Both the position numbers and the translations under genes were made by a program. The notes under the pieces were generated by a model. It ran no database searches and was not told the origin of the DNA. It worked only from the letters and a program-made list of their open reading frames with translations. A stretch of 64,000 nt of DNA from Plasmopara viticola (lineage: Eukaryota > Oomycota > Peronosporomycetes > Peronosporales > Peronosporaceae), in contig MBPM02000073.1 in assembly GCA_001695595.3 (NCBI GenBank), forward strand, positions 310,001 to 374,000, read 5' to 3'. This document shows, one piece after another, positions 9,161-21,604 of this stretch; the stretch's first letter is position 1, and each line of letters opens with the position of its first letter.

Positions 9161-10992
9161 ATTCGTCGCATAAACCATCTACATATGGTCCACACGACAA
9201 GGACAAAGGTGAGCAGCCGCTCTGATAAGGGGGAGTATTCGTTGTCTTTACTACTTGATAGCAAACACATCACCTCGATTCTATCCACTAAACGGCAATT
9301 CAAGGAGTCCAACGCCGTCTTAAAATATCTAGCAATGTGTCTTACTCCAAAAGTAATAGCAAATAGTAATTCGTAGTACGCGATGCAATTGCATCATTCC
9401 TATAAGTTACGATCGGAAATGAATAGCGTCTTAAGTACACCGACAGTCATCTTCATCATTGCATCAGCTTTAGCAGCTGTACCACCTTTGAGATTTTGTT
9501 GACCATTTCTGAAGCTGAACCGGGAGCGAAGATTCTGATAGTGATATGTTGTAGAATTACAGCATTGTGCATCGGCGCAATATGTGTTGTACTCATCTAA
9601 TGGCGCTTCCACCGATCGATGATAAATTAAAAGGCTCTCACGGTCGCATTGATCACCCTTGTGACTGGAATCGGACGTACGGCTTACTAGACGGTAGCCG
9701 AGGGCTGCTTCAAGCCAAGTGCGAATGCAAGCACCTTTTGACCCATCCACCGATTGGAATTGCTTGGTATTGGATGGCGAGCTGAGTAGGGCAGCAGAAG
9801 GCGAGATAGTCATGTTTCGTTCGCCTGACAAACTCTACAATAAATAGACCCAGGTGACCGCACCGTCGTCGCTCGATCCAGAGCAGACAAACAAACTTCT
9901 TCACCAGCTGCCTCAAAACAGAACGTTCGCTTGGTTTCATCTCTAAAAAGCGTACAGACAGCATGTCATCGTGCAACTGAACATCTCCACGTGGCTTGTC
10001 AAAACTGCTACTGCAGCGATGCCCACTTCTCTCTTGTTGCTACCTTCGTTTTCTTAATCAGTACAAAATATCGTCGTTTCCACCTCTTATCAAGTTGATT
10101 CTCATTTGCGGGATTAAGACTTCTTCATGACATTCGCCTGCTTGTAAGGCAGCCACTGCATATCAACTCTCGGTCAATACGTATCGACGACGAGCTTCCC
10201 GTTGATCTTTGCGATTGTTGTTCGAATGTCTCGAATTTTACTCGGTATTTCATGTAAACAAATTTTATAAAGTGTCTTGATCTGGTACGCACTCTGACTT
10301 TTAAATAGGAGCTTCTCGCCAAGCCAAAGCTCTCCACGAAAACTTCTTACTGCCCAACTGTCGGTGGGTTCGTTGTACGTCCTCTGCGGTCTGCACCACC
10401 CATCACATATTCGTGCTCCTCTACGTCGTACTTGCCGCCCACAAACTTGGCTGTTAGCTCCTCCTTCGTCATGATTTTTACTTCGACATCCATCCGATCC
10501 GCGCTGCTTTTCTACATTTGGACTTTTTGTGTGTGTATCAACAGTCAATCGAATACTGAGAAGATTGTGTAAGGGTGTTATAAAAAGTGGGTTGTAAAGT
10601 GGTTAAAGAAAACGGTGGGGTAGCGGCTCCCGAATTTTACTAGATACTCATTTGTTAATGAGCTTCACCTGAACAAACGCAAGCGGAAAGTTCAATAGAA
10701 CGTGGCATTCTTTCGTTAGCAGCGATCGATATAATTAAAAGTTGTGCTTGGTAACTATGACAAGACGAAATTGAATCACAGACTGCAGTCTTTTTCCATC
10801 AAAAAAACAAAGCAACTGGTTCGAACGAGTAAACCAACTTAGAAGAACAATATATTTTATTGTTACTAAAGCATTACGATATTCCGGTTTTGGTTTCTCT
10901 TTAGTTTTGGCTTTCAACGAGCCAACTTGTCTTGCTTGAATGGTTCGGAAGGTGGATTTCACGACGCTTGATGACCTCGGGAACCACGATGG

Positions 10993-11112
10993 TTAATGTG
11001 GCTTATACCAGATTGTAGGAGTGGGAGAACTTGCTTGCGGTAAGGACATGACCCCATGACCTGTGGCCAGTATGGTCGCTAGAATGAGCACAAAACCGCA
11101 GAATCGACGCAT
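10993..11112 (-). CDS. array leader ORF, 39 aa, unit 1 first sub-repeat
   Basis: The 39-codon ORF has a signal-peptide-like start (MRRFCGFVLILATILATGHG) and a 19-residue tail with SLPQASSPTPT. It recurs nearly unchanged in units 2-7. The conserved upstream block directly precedes the ATG. It could encode a tiny secreted peptide or be what is left of a longer secreted protein; the downstream sequence stays similar to other copies in shifted frames. No recognised function. Confidence 0.35.
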   Translation of the reverse strand: MRRFCGFVLILATILATGHGVMSLPQASSPTPTIWYKPH

Positions 11113-11225
11113 GCTTCACCACTTGTAGTGCAAAAAGAAAAATGGGCTCCTGGTCGTGCTTCACTGCAGAAAGCGCATTAACTTAGATAACTTGCCAACT
11201 AAGATGGGCAACAATCACATGAGAG

Positions 11226-11454
11226 AGTGGGTATTACACCGCTGAGTGCATGGGGGACAGGTAAAGGACGACACAAGAATATGGACAGGCTTACGGTTAG
11301 GTGATGACGACATAGGCTGACGTCACTGGAAGGACTTCATTAGATGACGCACATAGAGCTTCTATAAAGGATCCCGAAGGATAGGCTAAGAAGTGGCAAT
11401 AGCGAATTAAGGACGTTCACTTCGCATTCTACCTCGCTCACGCATCTTTCCAAC
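11226..11454. mobile_element. solo LTR in array (229 bp)
   Basis: The target-site duplication GAGAG flanks it (11221-11225 and 11455-11459). It ends CCAACA, the inverted match of an ancestral TGTTGG start (here AGTGGG). The stretch TTACACCGCTGA-GTGCATG resembles the LTR start of the copia elements in this window, so it is probably a distant copia LTR. The empty site is seen at about 8649 and 52870. Confidence 0.75.
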
Positions 11455-12247
11455 AGAGAGCGAGAAGATGCGAAAGAAAAGAGGCGAGTAAAAACTCTGG
11501 TAGGCTATCCATGTTTGCAAAGCTTTCGTATAACATGGAATGCCGGTAGTATACTCCTGATTACGCGAGCTTTCGCAAGGTCGTACCTATTTAGCAATGC
11601 TTTTTACTGCGACATTATACTACTGCGCCTTTTGCACTTTAATGTCCTACAAAGCAAGGCTTCACATTCATCTTTACATCACGATTGGTCGCATAAACCA
11701 TCGACATATGGTCCACACGACAAGATATCCATGAGCAGCCGGTCTGATAAATAACAAACTTTCAGCCAATCAATTTGACGAAGGAGTGTGGTCTTTATCG
11801 CTAGAGTCTTAAGAGCGGTACATTTTACTATCGAAGACTTTTAGCCACTTTCAGAAATATATCTACCTCAATCTTTTTGAGGGCTACGCGCTTGTCACAG
11901 TACATTGCGTTGCTTTGTCACTCTCTCGACTGAACTAGTGGTGTGACGCTATAATTGGACGCTCAAATTCGGTGCTTAAGCGCTTGTTTTATGTTCCGAT
12001 GCGAAAAAATTGACCGATACTCAAATTGTCATCTCAAATTTTAACTGAACATGAGCTTTTTGCCATTGAACATCAACGTGATCAAGTGTAAGAATTTATT
12101 CTTTTGTAGTAAACCAACTTAAAAGAACAATATATTTTATTGTTACTAAAGCATTACGACATTCCGGTTTTGGTTTCTCTTTAGTTCTGCCTTTCAACGA
12201 GTCAACTTGTCTTGATTGAATGGTTTGAAAGGTGGATTCCACGACGC

Positions 12248-12391
12248 TTAATGACCTCGGGAACCGCGATGATTAATGTGGCCCGAACTAGGGGTAGGAG
12301 TGGGAAAACTTTGTTGCGGTAAGGACACGGCCCAATGAATCGTGGCCAGGAGGGTAGCTAGAATAAGCACAAAACCGCACGATCGACGGGT
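12248..12391 (-). pseudogene. leader ORF without start codon, unit 1 second sub-repeat
   Basis: The sequence matches the 47-codon version at 14806-14949, but the ATG is replaced by ACC at 12389-12391. It is probably not translated from the usual start. Confidence 0.55.
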
Positions 12392-12504
12392 GCTTTAATA
12401 CTTGTAGTGCAAAAAGAACAATGGGTTCCTGGTCGTGCTTCACTGCAGAAAGCGCATTTACTTAGATAACTTGCCAACTAAGATGGGCAACAATCACATG
12501 AGAG

Positions 12505-12733
12505 AGTTGGTGTTACACCGCTGAGTGCATGGGGGACAGGTAAAGGACGACACAAGAATATGGACAGGCTTACGGTTAGGTGATGACGACATAGGCTGAC
12601 GTCACTGGAAGGACTTCATTAGATGACGCAAATAGAGCTTCTATAAAGGATCCCGAAGGATAGGCTTAGAAGTGGCAATAGCGAATTAAGGACGTTCACT
12701 TCGCATTCTGCCTCGCTCACGCATCTTTCCAAC
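12505..12733. mobile_element. solo LTR in array (229 bp)
   Basis: Same insertion with GAGAG duplications; start reads AGTTGG. Confidence 0.75.
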
Positions 12734-13526
12734 AGAGAGCGACAAGATGCGAAAGAAAAGAGGCGAGTAAAAACTCTGGTAGGCTATCCATGTTTGCAAA
12801 GCTTTCGTATAACATGGAATGCCGGTAGTATACTCCTGATTACGCGAGCTTTCGCAAGGTCGTACCTATTTAGCAATGCTTTTTACTGCGACATTATACT
12901 ACTGCGCCTTTTGCACTTTAATGTCCTACAAAGCAAGGCTTCACATTCATCTTTACATCACGATTGGTCGCATAAACCATCGACATATGGTCCACACGAC
13001 AAAATATCCATGAGCAGCCGGTCTGATAAATAACAAACTTTCAGCCAATCAATTTGACGAAGGAGTGTGGTCTTTATCGCTAGAGTCTTAAGAGCGGTAC
13101 ATTTTACTATCGAAGACTTCTAGCCACTTTCAGAAATATATCTACCTCAATCTTTTTGAGGGCTACGCGCTTGTCACAGTACATTGCGTTGCTTTGTCAC
13201 TCTCTCGACTGAACTAGTGGTGTGACGCTATAATTGGACGCTCAAATTCGGTGCTTAAGCGCTTGTTTTATGTTCCGATGCGAAAAAATTGACCGATACT
13301 CAAATTGTCATCTCAAATTTTAACTGAACATGAGCTTTTTGCCATTGAACATCAACGTGATCAAGTGTAAGAATTTATTCTTTTGTAGTAAACCAACTTA
13401 AAAGAACAATATATTTTATTGTTACTAAAGCATTACGACATTCCGGTTTTGGTTTCTCTTTAGTTCTGCCTTTCAACGAGTCAACTTGTCTTGATTGAAT
13501 GGTTTGAAAGGTGGATTCCACGACGC

Positions 13527-13670
13527 TTAATGACCTCGGGAACCGCGATGATTAATGTGGCCTGAACTAGGGGTAGGAGTGGGAAAACTTTGTTGCGGTA
13601 AGGACACGGCCCAATGAATCGTGGCCAGGAGGGTAGCTAGAATAAGCACAAAACCGCACGATCGACGGGT
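13527..13670 (-). pseudogene. leader ORF without start codon, unit 1 third sub-repeat
   Basis: Same ATG-to-ACC change as in the second sub-repeat (13668-13670), showing that the two middle sub-repeats are sister copies. Confidence 0.55.
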
Positions 13671-13783
13671 GCTTTAATACTTGTAGTGCAAAAAGAACAA
13701 TGGGTTCCTGGTCGTGCTTCACTGCAGAAAGCGCATTTACTTAGATAACTTGCCAACTAAGATGGGCAACAATCACATGAGAG

Positions 13784-14012
13784 AGTTGGTGTTACACCGC
13801 TGAGTGCATGGGGGACAGGTAAAGGACGACACAAGAATATGGACAGGCTTACGGTTAGGTGATGACGACATAGGCTGACGTCACTGGAAGGACTTCATTA
13901 GATGACGCAAATAGAGCTTCTATAAAGGATCCCGAAGGATAGGCTTAGAAGTGGCAATAGCGAATTAAGGACGTTCACTTCGCATTCTGCCTCGCTCACG
14001 CATCTTTCCAAC
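13784..14012. mobile_element. solo LTR in array (229 bp)
   Basis: Same insertion, one sub-repeat further on. Confidence 0.75.
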
Positions 14013-14805
14013 AGAGAGCGACAAGATGCGAAAGAAAAGAGGCGAGTAAAAACTCTGGTAGGCTATCCATGTTTGCAAAGCTTTCGTATAACATGGAATG
14101 CCGGTAGTATACTCCTGATTACGCGAGCTTTCGCAAGGTCGTACCTATTTAGCAATGCTTTTTACTGCGACATTATACTACTGCGCCTTTTGCACTTTAA
14201 TGTCCTACAAAGCAAGGCTTCACATTCATCTTTACATCACGATTGGTCGCATAAACCATCGACATATGGTCCACACGACAAGATATCCATGAGCAGCCGG
14301 TCTGATAAATAACAAACTTTCAGGCAATCAATTTGACGAAGGAGTGTGGTCTTTATCGCTTGAGTCTTAAGAGCGGCACATTTTACTATCGAAGACTTTT
14401 AGCCACTTTCAGAAATATATCTACCTCAATCTTTTTGAGGGCTACGCGCTTGTCACAGTACATTGCGTTGCTTTGTCACTCTCTCGACTGAACTAGTGGT
14501 GTGACGCTATAAGTGGACGCTCTAATTCGGTGCTTAAGCGCTTGTTTTATGTTCCGATGCGAAAAAATTGACCGATACTCAAATTGTCATCTCAAATTTT
14601 AACTGAACATGAGCTTTTTGCCAATGAACATCAACGTGATCAAATGTAAGAATTTATTCTTTTGTAGTAAACCAACTTAAAAGAACAATATATTTTTTTG
14701 TTACTAAAGCATTAGGACATTCCGGTTTTGGTTTCTCTTTAGTTCTGCCTTTCAACGAGTCAACTTGTCTTGGTTGAATGGTTTGAAAGGTGGATTCCAC
14801 GACGC

Positions 14806-14949
14806 TTAATGACCTCGGGAACCACGATGGTTAATGTGGCCTGAACTAGGGGTAGGAGTGGGAAAACTTTGTTGCGGTAAGGACACGGCCCCATGAATCG
14901 TGGCCAGGAGGGTAGCTAGAATAAGCACAAAACCGCACGATCGACGCAT
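14806..14949 (-). CDS. array leader ORF, 47 aa, unit 1 last sub-repeat
   Basis: The leader MRRSCGFVLILATLLATIHG is followed by a 27-residue tail (AVSLPQQSFPTPTPSSG and further). It is the longest version within the array. The start is supported by the conserved upstream block and the shared leader. Function unknown. Confidence 0.35.
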   Translation of the reverse strand: MRRSCGFVLILATLLATIHGAVSLPQQSFPTPTPSSGHINHRGSRGH

Positions 14950-15062
14950 GCTTCACCACTTGTAGTGCAAAAAGAACAATGGGCTCCTGGTCGTGCTTCA
15001 CTGCAGAAAGCGCATTTACTTAGATGATTTGCCAACTAAGATGGGCAACAATCACATGAGAG

Positions 15063-15300
15063 TGGTGGTATTACACCGCTGAGTGCATGGGGGACAGGTA
15101 AAGGACGACATAAGAATATGAAGAGAATTACGGTAAGGCGATGACGACATAGGCTGACGTCACTGGAATGACGTCATTTGATGACGCCACAAAGAAGCTT
15201 CTAAGAAGGATCTAGAAGGATAGGCTTAGAAGTTGCAATAGCGAACATAGGACCTAAGTGTGATTACTTCGCATTCTACCCTCTCGGTCTCACATATTTC
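15063..15300. mobile_element. solo LTR in array, diverged copy
   Basis: Starts TGGTGG after GAGAG, but its right end is rearranged and lacks the CCAACA-GAGAG junction. Confidence 0.6.
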
Positions 15301-17360
15301 ATGCGAAAGAAAAGAGTCAAATTAAAATCTGGTAGGCTATCCATATTTGCAAAGCTTCCGTTGAACATGGAATGCCGGTAGTATCCTCCTGATTACGCGC
15401 AAGGTCGTTAGATTGTATGCGTTTTGTCGCGAGGTCCAATGCCGTCTTAAAATATCTAGCAGTGCTATTCAATGCGAGATAATACTACTGCGCCTTTTGC
15501 ACTTCATTGTCCTACAAAGCACGCCCCTATTCGTCGCATAAACCATCTACATATGGTCCACACGACAAGGACAAAGGTGAGCAGCCGCTCTGATAAGGGG
15601 GAGTATTCGTTGTCTTTACTACTTGATAGCAAACACATCACCTCGATTCTATCCACTAAACGGCAATTCAAGGAGTCCAACGCCGTCTTAAAATATCTAG
15701 CAATGTGTCTTACTCCAAAAGTAATAGCAAATAGTAATTCGTAGTACGCGATGCAATTGCATCATTCCTATAAGTTACGATCGGAAATGAATAGCGTCTT
15801 AAGTACACCGACAGTCATCTTCATCATTGCATCAGCTTTAGCAGCTGTACCACCTTTGAGATTTTGTTGACCATTTCTGAAGCTGAACCGGGAGCGAAGA
15901 TTCTGATAGTGATATGTTGTAGAATTACAGCATTGTGCATCGGCGCAATATGTGTTGTACTCATCTAATGGCGCTTCCACCGATCGATGATAAATTAAAA
16001 GGCTCTCACGGTCGCATTGATCACCCTTGTGACTGGAATCGGACGTACGGCTTACTAGACGGTAGCCGAGGGCTGCTTCAAGCCAAGTGCGAATGCAAGC
16101 ACCTTTTGACCCATCCACCGATTGGAATTGCTTGGTATTGGATGGCGAGCTGAGTAGGGCAGCAGAAGGCGAGATAGTCATGTTTCGTTCGCCTGACAAA
16201 CTCTACAATAAATAGACCCAGGTGACCGCACCGTCGTCGCTCGATCCAGAGCAGACAAACAAACTTCTTCACCAGCTGCCTCAAAACAGAACGTTCGCTT
16301 GGTTTCATCTCTAAAAAGCGTACAGACAGCATGTCATCGTGCAACTGAACATCTCCACGTGGCTTGTCAAAACTGCTACTGCAGCGATGCCCACTTCTCT
16401 CTTGTTGCTACCTTCGTTTTCTTAATCAGTACAAAATATCGTCGTTTCCACCTCTTATCAAGTTGATTCTCATTTGCGGGATTAAGACTTCTTCATGACA
16501 TTCGCCTGCTTGTAAGGCAGCCACTGCATATCAACTCTCGGTCAATACGTATCGACGACGAGCTTCCCGTTGATCTTTGCGATTGTTGTTCGAATGTCTC
16601 GAATTTTACTCGGTATTTCATGTAAACAAATTTTATAAAGTGTCTTGATCTGGTACGCACTCTGACTTTTAAATAGGAGCTTCTCGCCAAGCCAAAGCTC
16701 TCCACGAAAACTTCTTACTGCCCAACTGTCGGTGGGTTCGTTGTACGTCCTCTGCGGTCTGCACCACCCATCACATATTCGTGCTCCTCTACGTCGTACT
16801 TGCCGCCCACAAACTTGGCTGTTAGCTCCTCCTTCGTCATGATTTTTACTTCGACATCCATCCGATCCGCGCTGCTTTTCTACATTTGGACTTTTTGTGT
16901 GTGTATCAACAGTCAATCGAATACTAAGAAGATTGTGTAGGGGTGTTATAAAAAGTGGGTTGTAAAGTGGTTAAAGAAAACGGTGGGGTAGCGGCTCCCG
17001 AATTTTACTAGATACTCATTTGTTAATGAGCTTCACCTGAACAAACGCAAGCGGAAAGTTCAATAGAACGTGGCATTCTTTCGTTAGCAGCGATCGATAT
17101 AATTAAAAGTTGTGCTTGGTAACTATGACAAGACGAAATTGAATCACAGACTGCAGTCTTTTTCCATCAAAAAAACAAAGCAACTGGTTCGAACGAGTAA
17201 ACCAACTTAGAAGAACAATATATTTTATTGTTACTAAAGCATTACGATATTCCGGTTTTGGTTTCTCTTTAGTTTTGGCTTTCAACGAGCCAACTTGTCT
17301 TGCTTGAATGGTTCGGAAGGTGGATTTCACGACGCTTGATGACCTCGGGAACCACGATGG

Positions 17361-17480
17361 TTAATGTGGCTTATACCAGATTGTAGGAGTGGGAGAACTT
17401 GCTTGCGGTAAGGACATGACCCCATGACCTGTGGCCAGTATGGTCGCTAGAATGAGCACAAAACCGCAGAATCGACGCAT
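17361..17480 (-). CDS. array leader ORF, 39 aa, unit 2 first sub-repeat
   Basis: Copy of the 10993-11112 ORF with the same leader and tail. Confidence 0.35.
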   Translation of the reverse strand: MRRFCGFVLILATILATGHGVMSLPQASSPTPTIWYKPH

Positions 17481-17593
17481 GCTTCACCACTTGTAGTGCA
17501 AAAAGAAAAATGGGCTCCTGGTCGTGCTTCACTGCAGAAAGCGCATTAACTTAGATAACTTGCCAACTAAGATGGGCAACAATCACATGAGAG

Positions 17594-17822
17594 AGTGGGT
17601 ATTACACCGCTGAGTGCATGGGGGACAGGTAAAGGACGACACAAGAATATGGACAGGCTTACGGTTAGGTGATGACGACATAGGCTGACGTCACTGGAAG
17701 GACTTCATTAGATGACGCAATAGAGCTTCTATAAAGGATCCCGAAGGATAGGCTAAGAAGTGGCAATAGCGAATTAAGGACGTTCACTTCGCATTCTACC
17801 TCGCTCACGCATCTTTCCAACA
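17594..17822. mobile_element. solo LTR in array (229 bp)
   Basis: Unit 2 counterpart of 11226-11454, with GAGAG on both sides. Confidence 0.75.
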
Positions 17823-18613
17823 GAGAGCGACAAGATGCGAAAGAAAAGAGGCGAGTAAAAACTCTGGTAGGCTATCCATGTTTGCAAAGCTTTCGTATAA
17901 CATGGAATGCCGGTAGTATACTCCTGATTACGCGAGCTTTCGCAAGGTCGTACCTATTTAGCAATGCTTTTTACTGCGACATTATACTACTGCGCCTTTT
18001 GCACTTTAATGTCCTACAAAGCAAGGCTTCACATTCATCTTTACATCACGATTGGTCGCATAAACCATCGACATATGGTCCACACGACAAGATATCCATG
18101 AGCAGCCGGTCTGATAAATAACAAACTTTCAGCAATCAATTTGACGAAGGAGTGTGGTCTTTATCGCTAGAGTCTTAAGAGCGGTACATTTTACTATCGA
18201 AGACTTTTAGCCACTTTCAGAAATATATCTACCTCAATCTTTTTGAGGGCTACGCGCTTGTCACAGTACATTGCGTTGCTTTGTCACTCTCTCGACTGAA
18301 CTAGTGGTGTGACGCTATAATTGGACGCTCAAATTCGGTGCTTAAGCGCTTGTTTTATGTTCCGATGCGAAAAAATTGACCGATACTCAAATTGTCATCT
18401 CAAATTTTAACTGAACATGAGCTTTTTGCCAATGAACATCAACGTGATCAAATGTAAGAATTTATTCTTTTGTAGTAAACCAACTTAAAAGAACAATATA
18501 TTTTTTTGTTACTAAAGCATTAGGACATTCCGGTTTTGGTTTCTCTTTAGTTCTGCCTTTCAACGAGTCAACTTGTCTTGGTTGAATGGTTTGAAAGGTG
18601 GATTCCACGACGC

Positions 18614-18757
18614 TTAATGACCTCGGGAACCACGATGGTTAATGTGGCCTGAACTAGGGGTAGGAGTGGGAAAACTTTGTTGCGGTAAGGACACGGCCCC
18701 ATGAATCGTGGCCAGGAGGGTAGCTAGAATAAGCACAAAACCGCACGATCGACGCAT
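18614..18757 (-). CDS. array leader ORF, 47 aa, unit 2 second sub-repeat
   Basis: Copy of the 14806-14949 ORF with the same leader and 27-residue tail. Confidence 0.35.
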   Translation of the reverse strand: MRRSCGFVLILATLLATIHGAVSLPQQSFPTPTPSSGHINHRGSRGH

Positions 18758-18870
18758 GCTTCACCACTTGTAGTGCAAAAAGAACAATGGGCTCCTGGTC
18801 GTGCTTCACTGCAGAAAGCGCATTTACTTAGATGATTTGCCAACTAAGATGGGCAACAATCACATGAGAG

Positions 18871-19108
18871 TGGTGGTATTACACCGCTGAGTGCATGGGG
18901 GACAGGTAAAGGACGACATAAGAATATGAAGAGAATTACGGTAAGGCGATGACGACATAGGCTGACGTCACTGGAATGACGTCATTTGATGACGCCACAA
19001 AGAAGCTTCTAAGAAGGATCTAGAAGGATAGGCTTAGAAGTTGCAATAGCGAACATAGGACCTAAGTGTGATTACTTCGCATTCTACCCTCTCGGTCTCA
19101 CATATTTC
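18871..19108. mobile_element. solo LTR in array, diverged copy
   Basis: Unit 2 counterpart of 15063-15300, with the same damaged right end. Confidence 0.6.
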
Positions 19109-21167
19109 ATGCGAAAGAAAAGAGTCAAATTAAAATCTGGTAGGCTATCCATATTTGCAAAGCTTCCGTTGAACATGGAATGCCGGTAGTATCCTCCTGA
19201 TTACGCGCAAGGTCGTTAGATTGTATGCGTTTTGTCGCGAGGTCCAATGCCGTCTTAAAATATCTAGCAGTGCTATTCAATGCGAGATAATACTACTGCG
19301 CCTTTTGCACTTCATTGTCCTACAAAGCACGCCCCTATTCGTCGCATAAACCATCTACATATGGTCCACACGACAAGGACAAAGGTGAGCAGCCGCTCTG
19401 ATAAGGGGGAGTATTCGTTGTCTTTACTACTTGATAGCAAACACATCACCTCGATTCTATCCACTAAACGGCAATTCAAGGAGTCCAACGCCGTCTTAAA
19501 ATATCTAGCAATGTGTCTTACTCCAAAAGTAATAGCAAATAGTAATTCGTAGTACGCGATGCAATTGCATCATTCCTATAAGTTACGATCGGAAATGAAT
19601 AGCGTCTTAAGTACACCGACAGTCATCTTCATCATTGCATCAGCTTTAGCAGCTGTACCACCTTTGAGATTTTGTTGACCATTTCTGAAGCTGAACCGGG
19701 AGCGAAGATTCTGATAGTGATATGTTGTAGAATTACAGCATTGTGCATCGGCGCAATATGTGTTGTACTCATCTAATGGCGCTTCCACCGATCGATGATA
19801 AATTAAAAGGCTCTCACGGTCGCATTGATCACCCTTGTGACTGGAATCGGACGTACGGCTTACTAGACGGTAGCCGAGGGCTGCTTCAAGCCAAGTGCGA
19901 ATGCAAGCACCTTTTGACCCATCCACCGATTGGAATTGCTTGGTATTGGATGGCGAGCTGAGTAGGGCAGCAGAAGGCGAGATAGTCATGTTTCGTTCGC
20001 CTGACAAACTCTACAATAAATAGACCCAGGTGACCGCACCGTCGTCGCTCGATCCAGAGCAGACAAACAAACTTCTTCACCAGCTGCCTCAAAACAGAAC
20101 GTTCGCTTGGTTTCATCTCTAAAAAGCGTACAGACAGCATGTCATCGTGCAACTGAACATCTCCACGTGGCTTGTCAAAACTGCTACTGCAGCGATGCCC
20201 ACTTCTCTCTTGTTGCTACCTTCGTTTTCTTAATCAGTACAAAATATCGTCGTTTCCACCTCTTATCAAGTTGATTCTCATTTGCGGGATTAAGACTTCT
20301 TCATGACATTCGCCTGCTTGTAAGGCAGCCACTGCATATCAACTCTCGGTCAATACGTATCGACGACGAGCTTCCCGTTGATCTTTGCGATTGTTGTTCG
20401 AATGTCTCGAATTTTACTCGGTATTTCATGTAAACAATTTTATAAAGTGTCTTGATCTGGTACGCACTCTGACTTTTAAATAGGAGCTTCTCGCCAAGCC
20501 AAAGCTCTCCACGAAAACTTCTTACTGCCCAACTGTCGGTGGGTTCGTTGTACGTCCTCTGCGGTCTGCACCACCCATCACATATTCGTGCTCCTCTACG
20601 TCGTACTTGCCGCCCACAAACTTGGCTGTTAGCTCCTCCTTCGTCATGATTTTTACTTCGACATCCATCCGATCCGCGCTGCTTTTCTACATTTGGACTT
20701 TTTGTGTGTGTATCAACAGTCAATCGAATACTAAGAAGATTGTGTAGGGGTGTTATAAAAAGTGGGTTGTAAAGTGGTTAAAGAAAACGGTGGGGTAGCG
20801 GCTCCCGAATTTTACTAGATACTCATTTGTTAATGAGCTTCACCTGAACAAACGCAAGCGGAAAGTTCAATAGAACGTGGCATTCTTTCGTTAGCAGCGA
20901 TCGATATAATTAAAAGTTGTGCTTGGTAACTATGACAAGACGAAATTGAATCACAGACTGCAGTCTTTTTCCATCAAAAAAACAAAGCAACTGGTTCGAA
21001 CGAGTAAACCAACTTAGAAGAACAATATATTTTATTGTTACTAAAGCATTACGATTGTCCGGTTTTGGTTTCTCTTGAGTTTTGGCTTTCAACGAGCCAA
21101 CTTGTCTTGCTTGAATGGTTTGAAAGGGAAATTCCACGACGCTTGATGACCTCGGGAACCACGATGG

Positions 21168-21287
21168 TTAATGTGGCCTATACCAGATTGTAGGAGTGGG
21201 AGAACTTGCTTGCGGTAAGGACATGACCCCATGACCTGTGGCCAGGATGGTCGCTAGAAAAAGCACAAAACCGCAGAATCGACGCAT
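21168..21287 (-). CDS. array leader ORF, 39 aa, unit 3
   Basis: Same 39-codon ORF, with a leucine-to-phenylalanine type change in the hydrophobic core (VLFLATILATGHG), which still fits a signal peptide. Confidence 0.35.
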   Translation of the reverse strand: MRRFCGFVLFLATILATGHGVMSLPQASSPTPTIWYRPH

Positions 21288-21399
21288 GCTTCACCACTTG
21301 TAGTGCAAAAAGAAAAATGGGCTCCTGGTCGTGCTTCACTGCAGAAACGCATTTACTTAGAAGATTTGCCAACTAAGATGGGCAACAATCACATGAGAG

Positions 21400-21604
21400 A
21401 GTTGGTATTACACCGCTGAGTGCATGGGGGACAGGTAAAGGACGACACAAGAATATGGACAGGATTACGGTTAGGTGATGACGACAAAGGCTGACGTCAC
21501 TGGAAGGACTTTATTAAATGACGCAAATAGAGCTTCTATAAAGGATCCCGAAGGATAGGCTTAGAAGTGGCAATAGCGAATCTCGCTCACGCATCTTTCC
21601 AACA
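21400..21604. mobile_element. solo LTR in array (205 bp)
   Basis: Shortened version with about 24 bp missing near its right end. This deletion is shared by units 3-7. Confidence 0.75.

Larger units (their letters stand above)
8280..9228 (+). repeat. right copy of the repeat family next to the gene island
   Basis: From about 8484 the sequence is the reverse complement of 1165-1836. It carries the leader ORF on the minus strand and two 250-bp modules (about 8810-9060 and 9065-9228). The GAGAG site at about 8649 is empty here, so this copy lacks the solo LTR that the array carries at that point. It runs directly into the tandem array. Confidence 0.75.
10828..15440 (+). repeat. 1279-bp sub-repeat ladder in unit 1 (three full copies plus a partial)
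   Basis: Copies start at 10828, 12108, 13387 and 14666 (the AGTAAACCAACTT anchor), a period of 1279-1280 bp. Each holds a leader ORF (minus), a solo LTR, part of the 250-bp module and a conserved tail. The fourth copy is cut off near 15440, where it joins the next 250-bp module. Confidence 0.9.
9229..15596 (+). repeat. array unit 1 (6368 bp, expanded)
   Basis: This is the longest unit without a copia insertion. It contains four leader/solo-LTR sub-repeats at 1279-1280 bp spacing. Its length equals a 2530-bp backbone plus three extra sub-repeats. Confidence 0.85.
17196..19250 (+). repeat. 1279-bp sub-repeat pair in unit 2
   Basis: Copies start at 17196 and 18474. They correspond to the first and the last sub-repeat of unit 1, so units 1 and 2 differ by gain or loss of the two middle copies. 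Confidence 0.85.
15597..19404 (+). repeat. array unit 2 (3808 bp)
   Basis: Same backbone as unit 1 but with only two sub-repeats (17196 and 18474). Almost base-identical to the corresponding parts of unit 1; one visible change is GTGTAGGGG at about 16936 where unit 1 has GTGTAAGGG. Confidence 0.85.

Noticed and set aside
9567..9785. 72-codon plus-strand ORF repeated in each unit
   Set aside because: Shadow of the decayed minus-strand segment; composition and lack of a start context give no support.
9400..9831. 143-codon ORF repeated at 15768 and 19576
   Set aside because: Identity between copies reflects recent array duplication. In older copies (46839, 50423, 58195) the frame is broken, and no domain is visible; I treat it as part of the decayed segment.
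10570..10600. TATAAAAAG conserved in all units, as a TATA box
   Set aside because: Oomycete promoters rarely use a TATA box, and no consistent ORF lies at the right distance on the same strand; conservation is explained by array identity.
10815..10830. GGTTCGAAC in every unit, as the T-arm of a tRNA gene
   Set aside because: No acceptor stem, D-arm or anticodon arm can be folded around it.
11515..11754. 79-codon plus-strand ORF repeated at 1279-bp steps
   Set aside because: Spans the edge of the 250-bp module; no domain, and the length changes between unit types through small indels.
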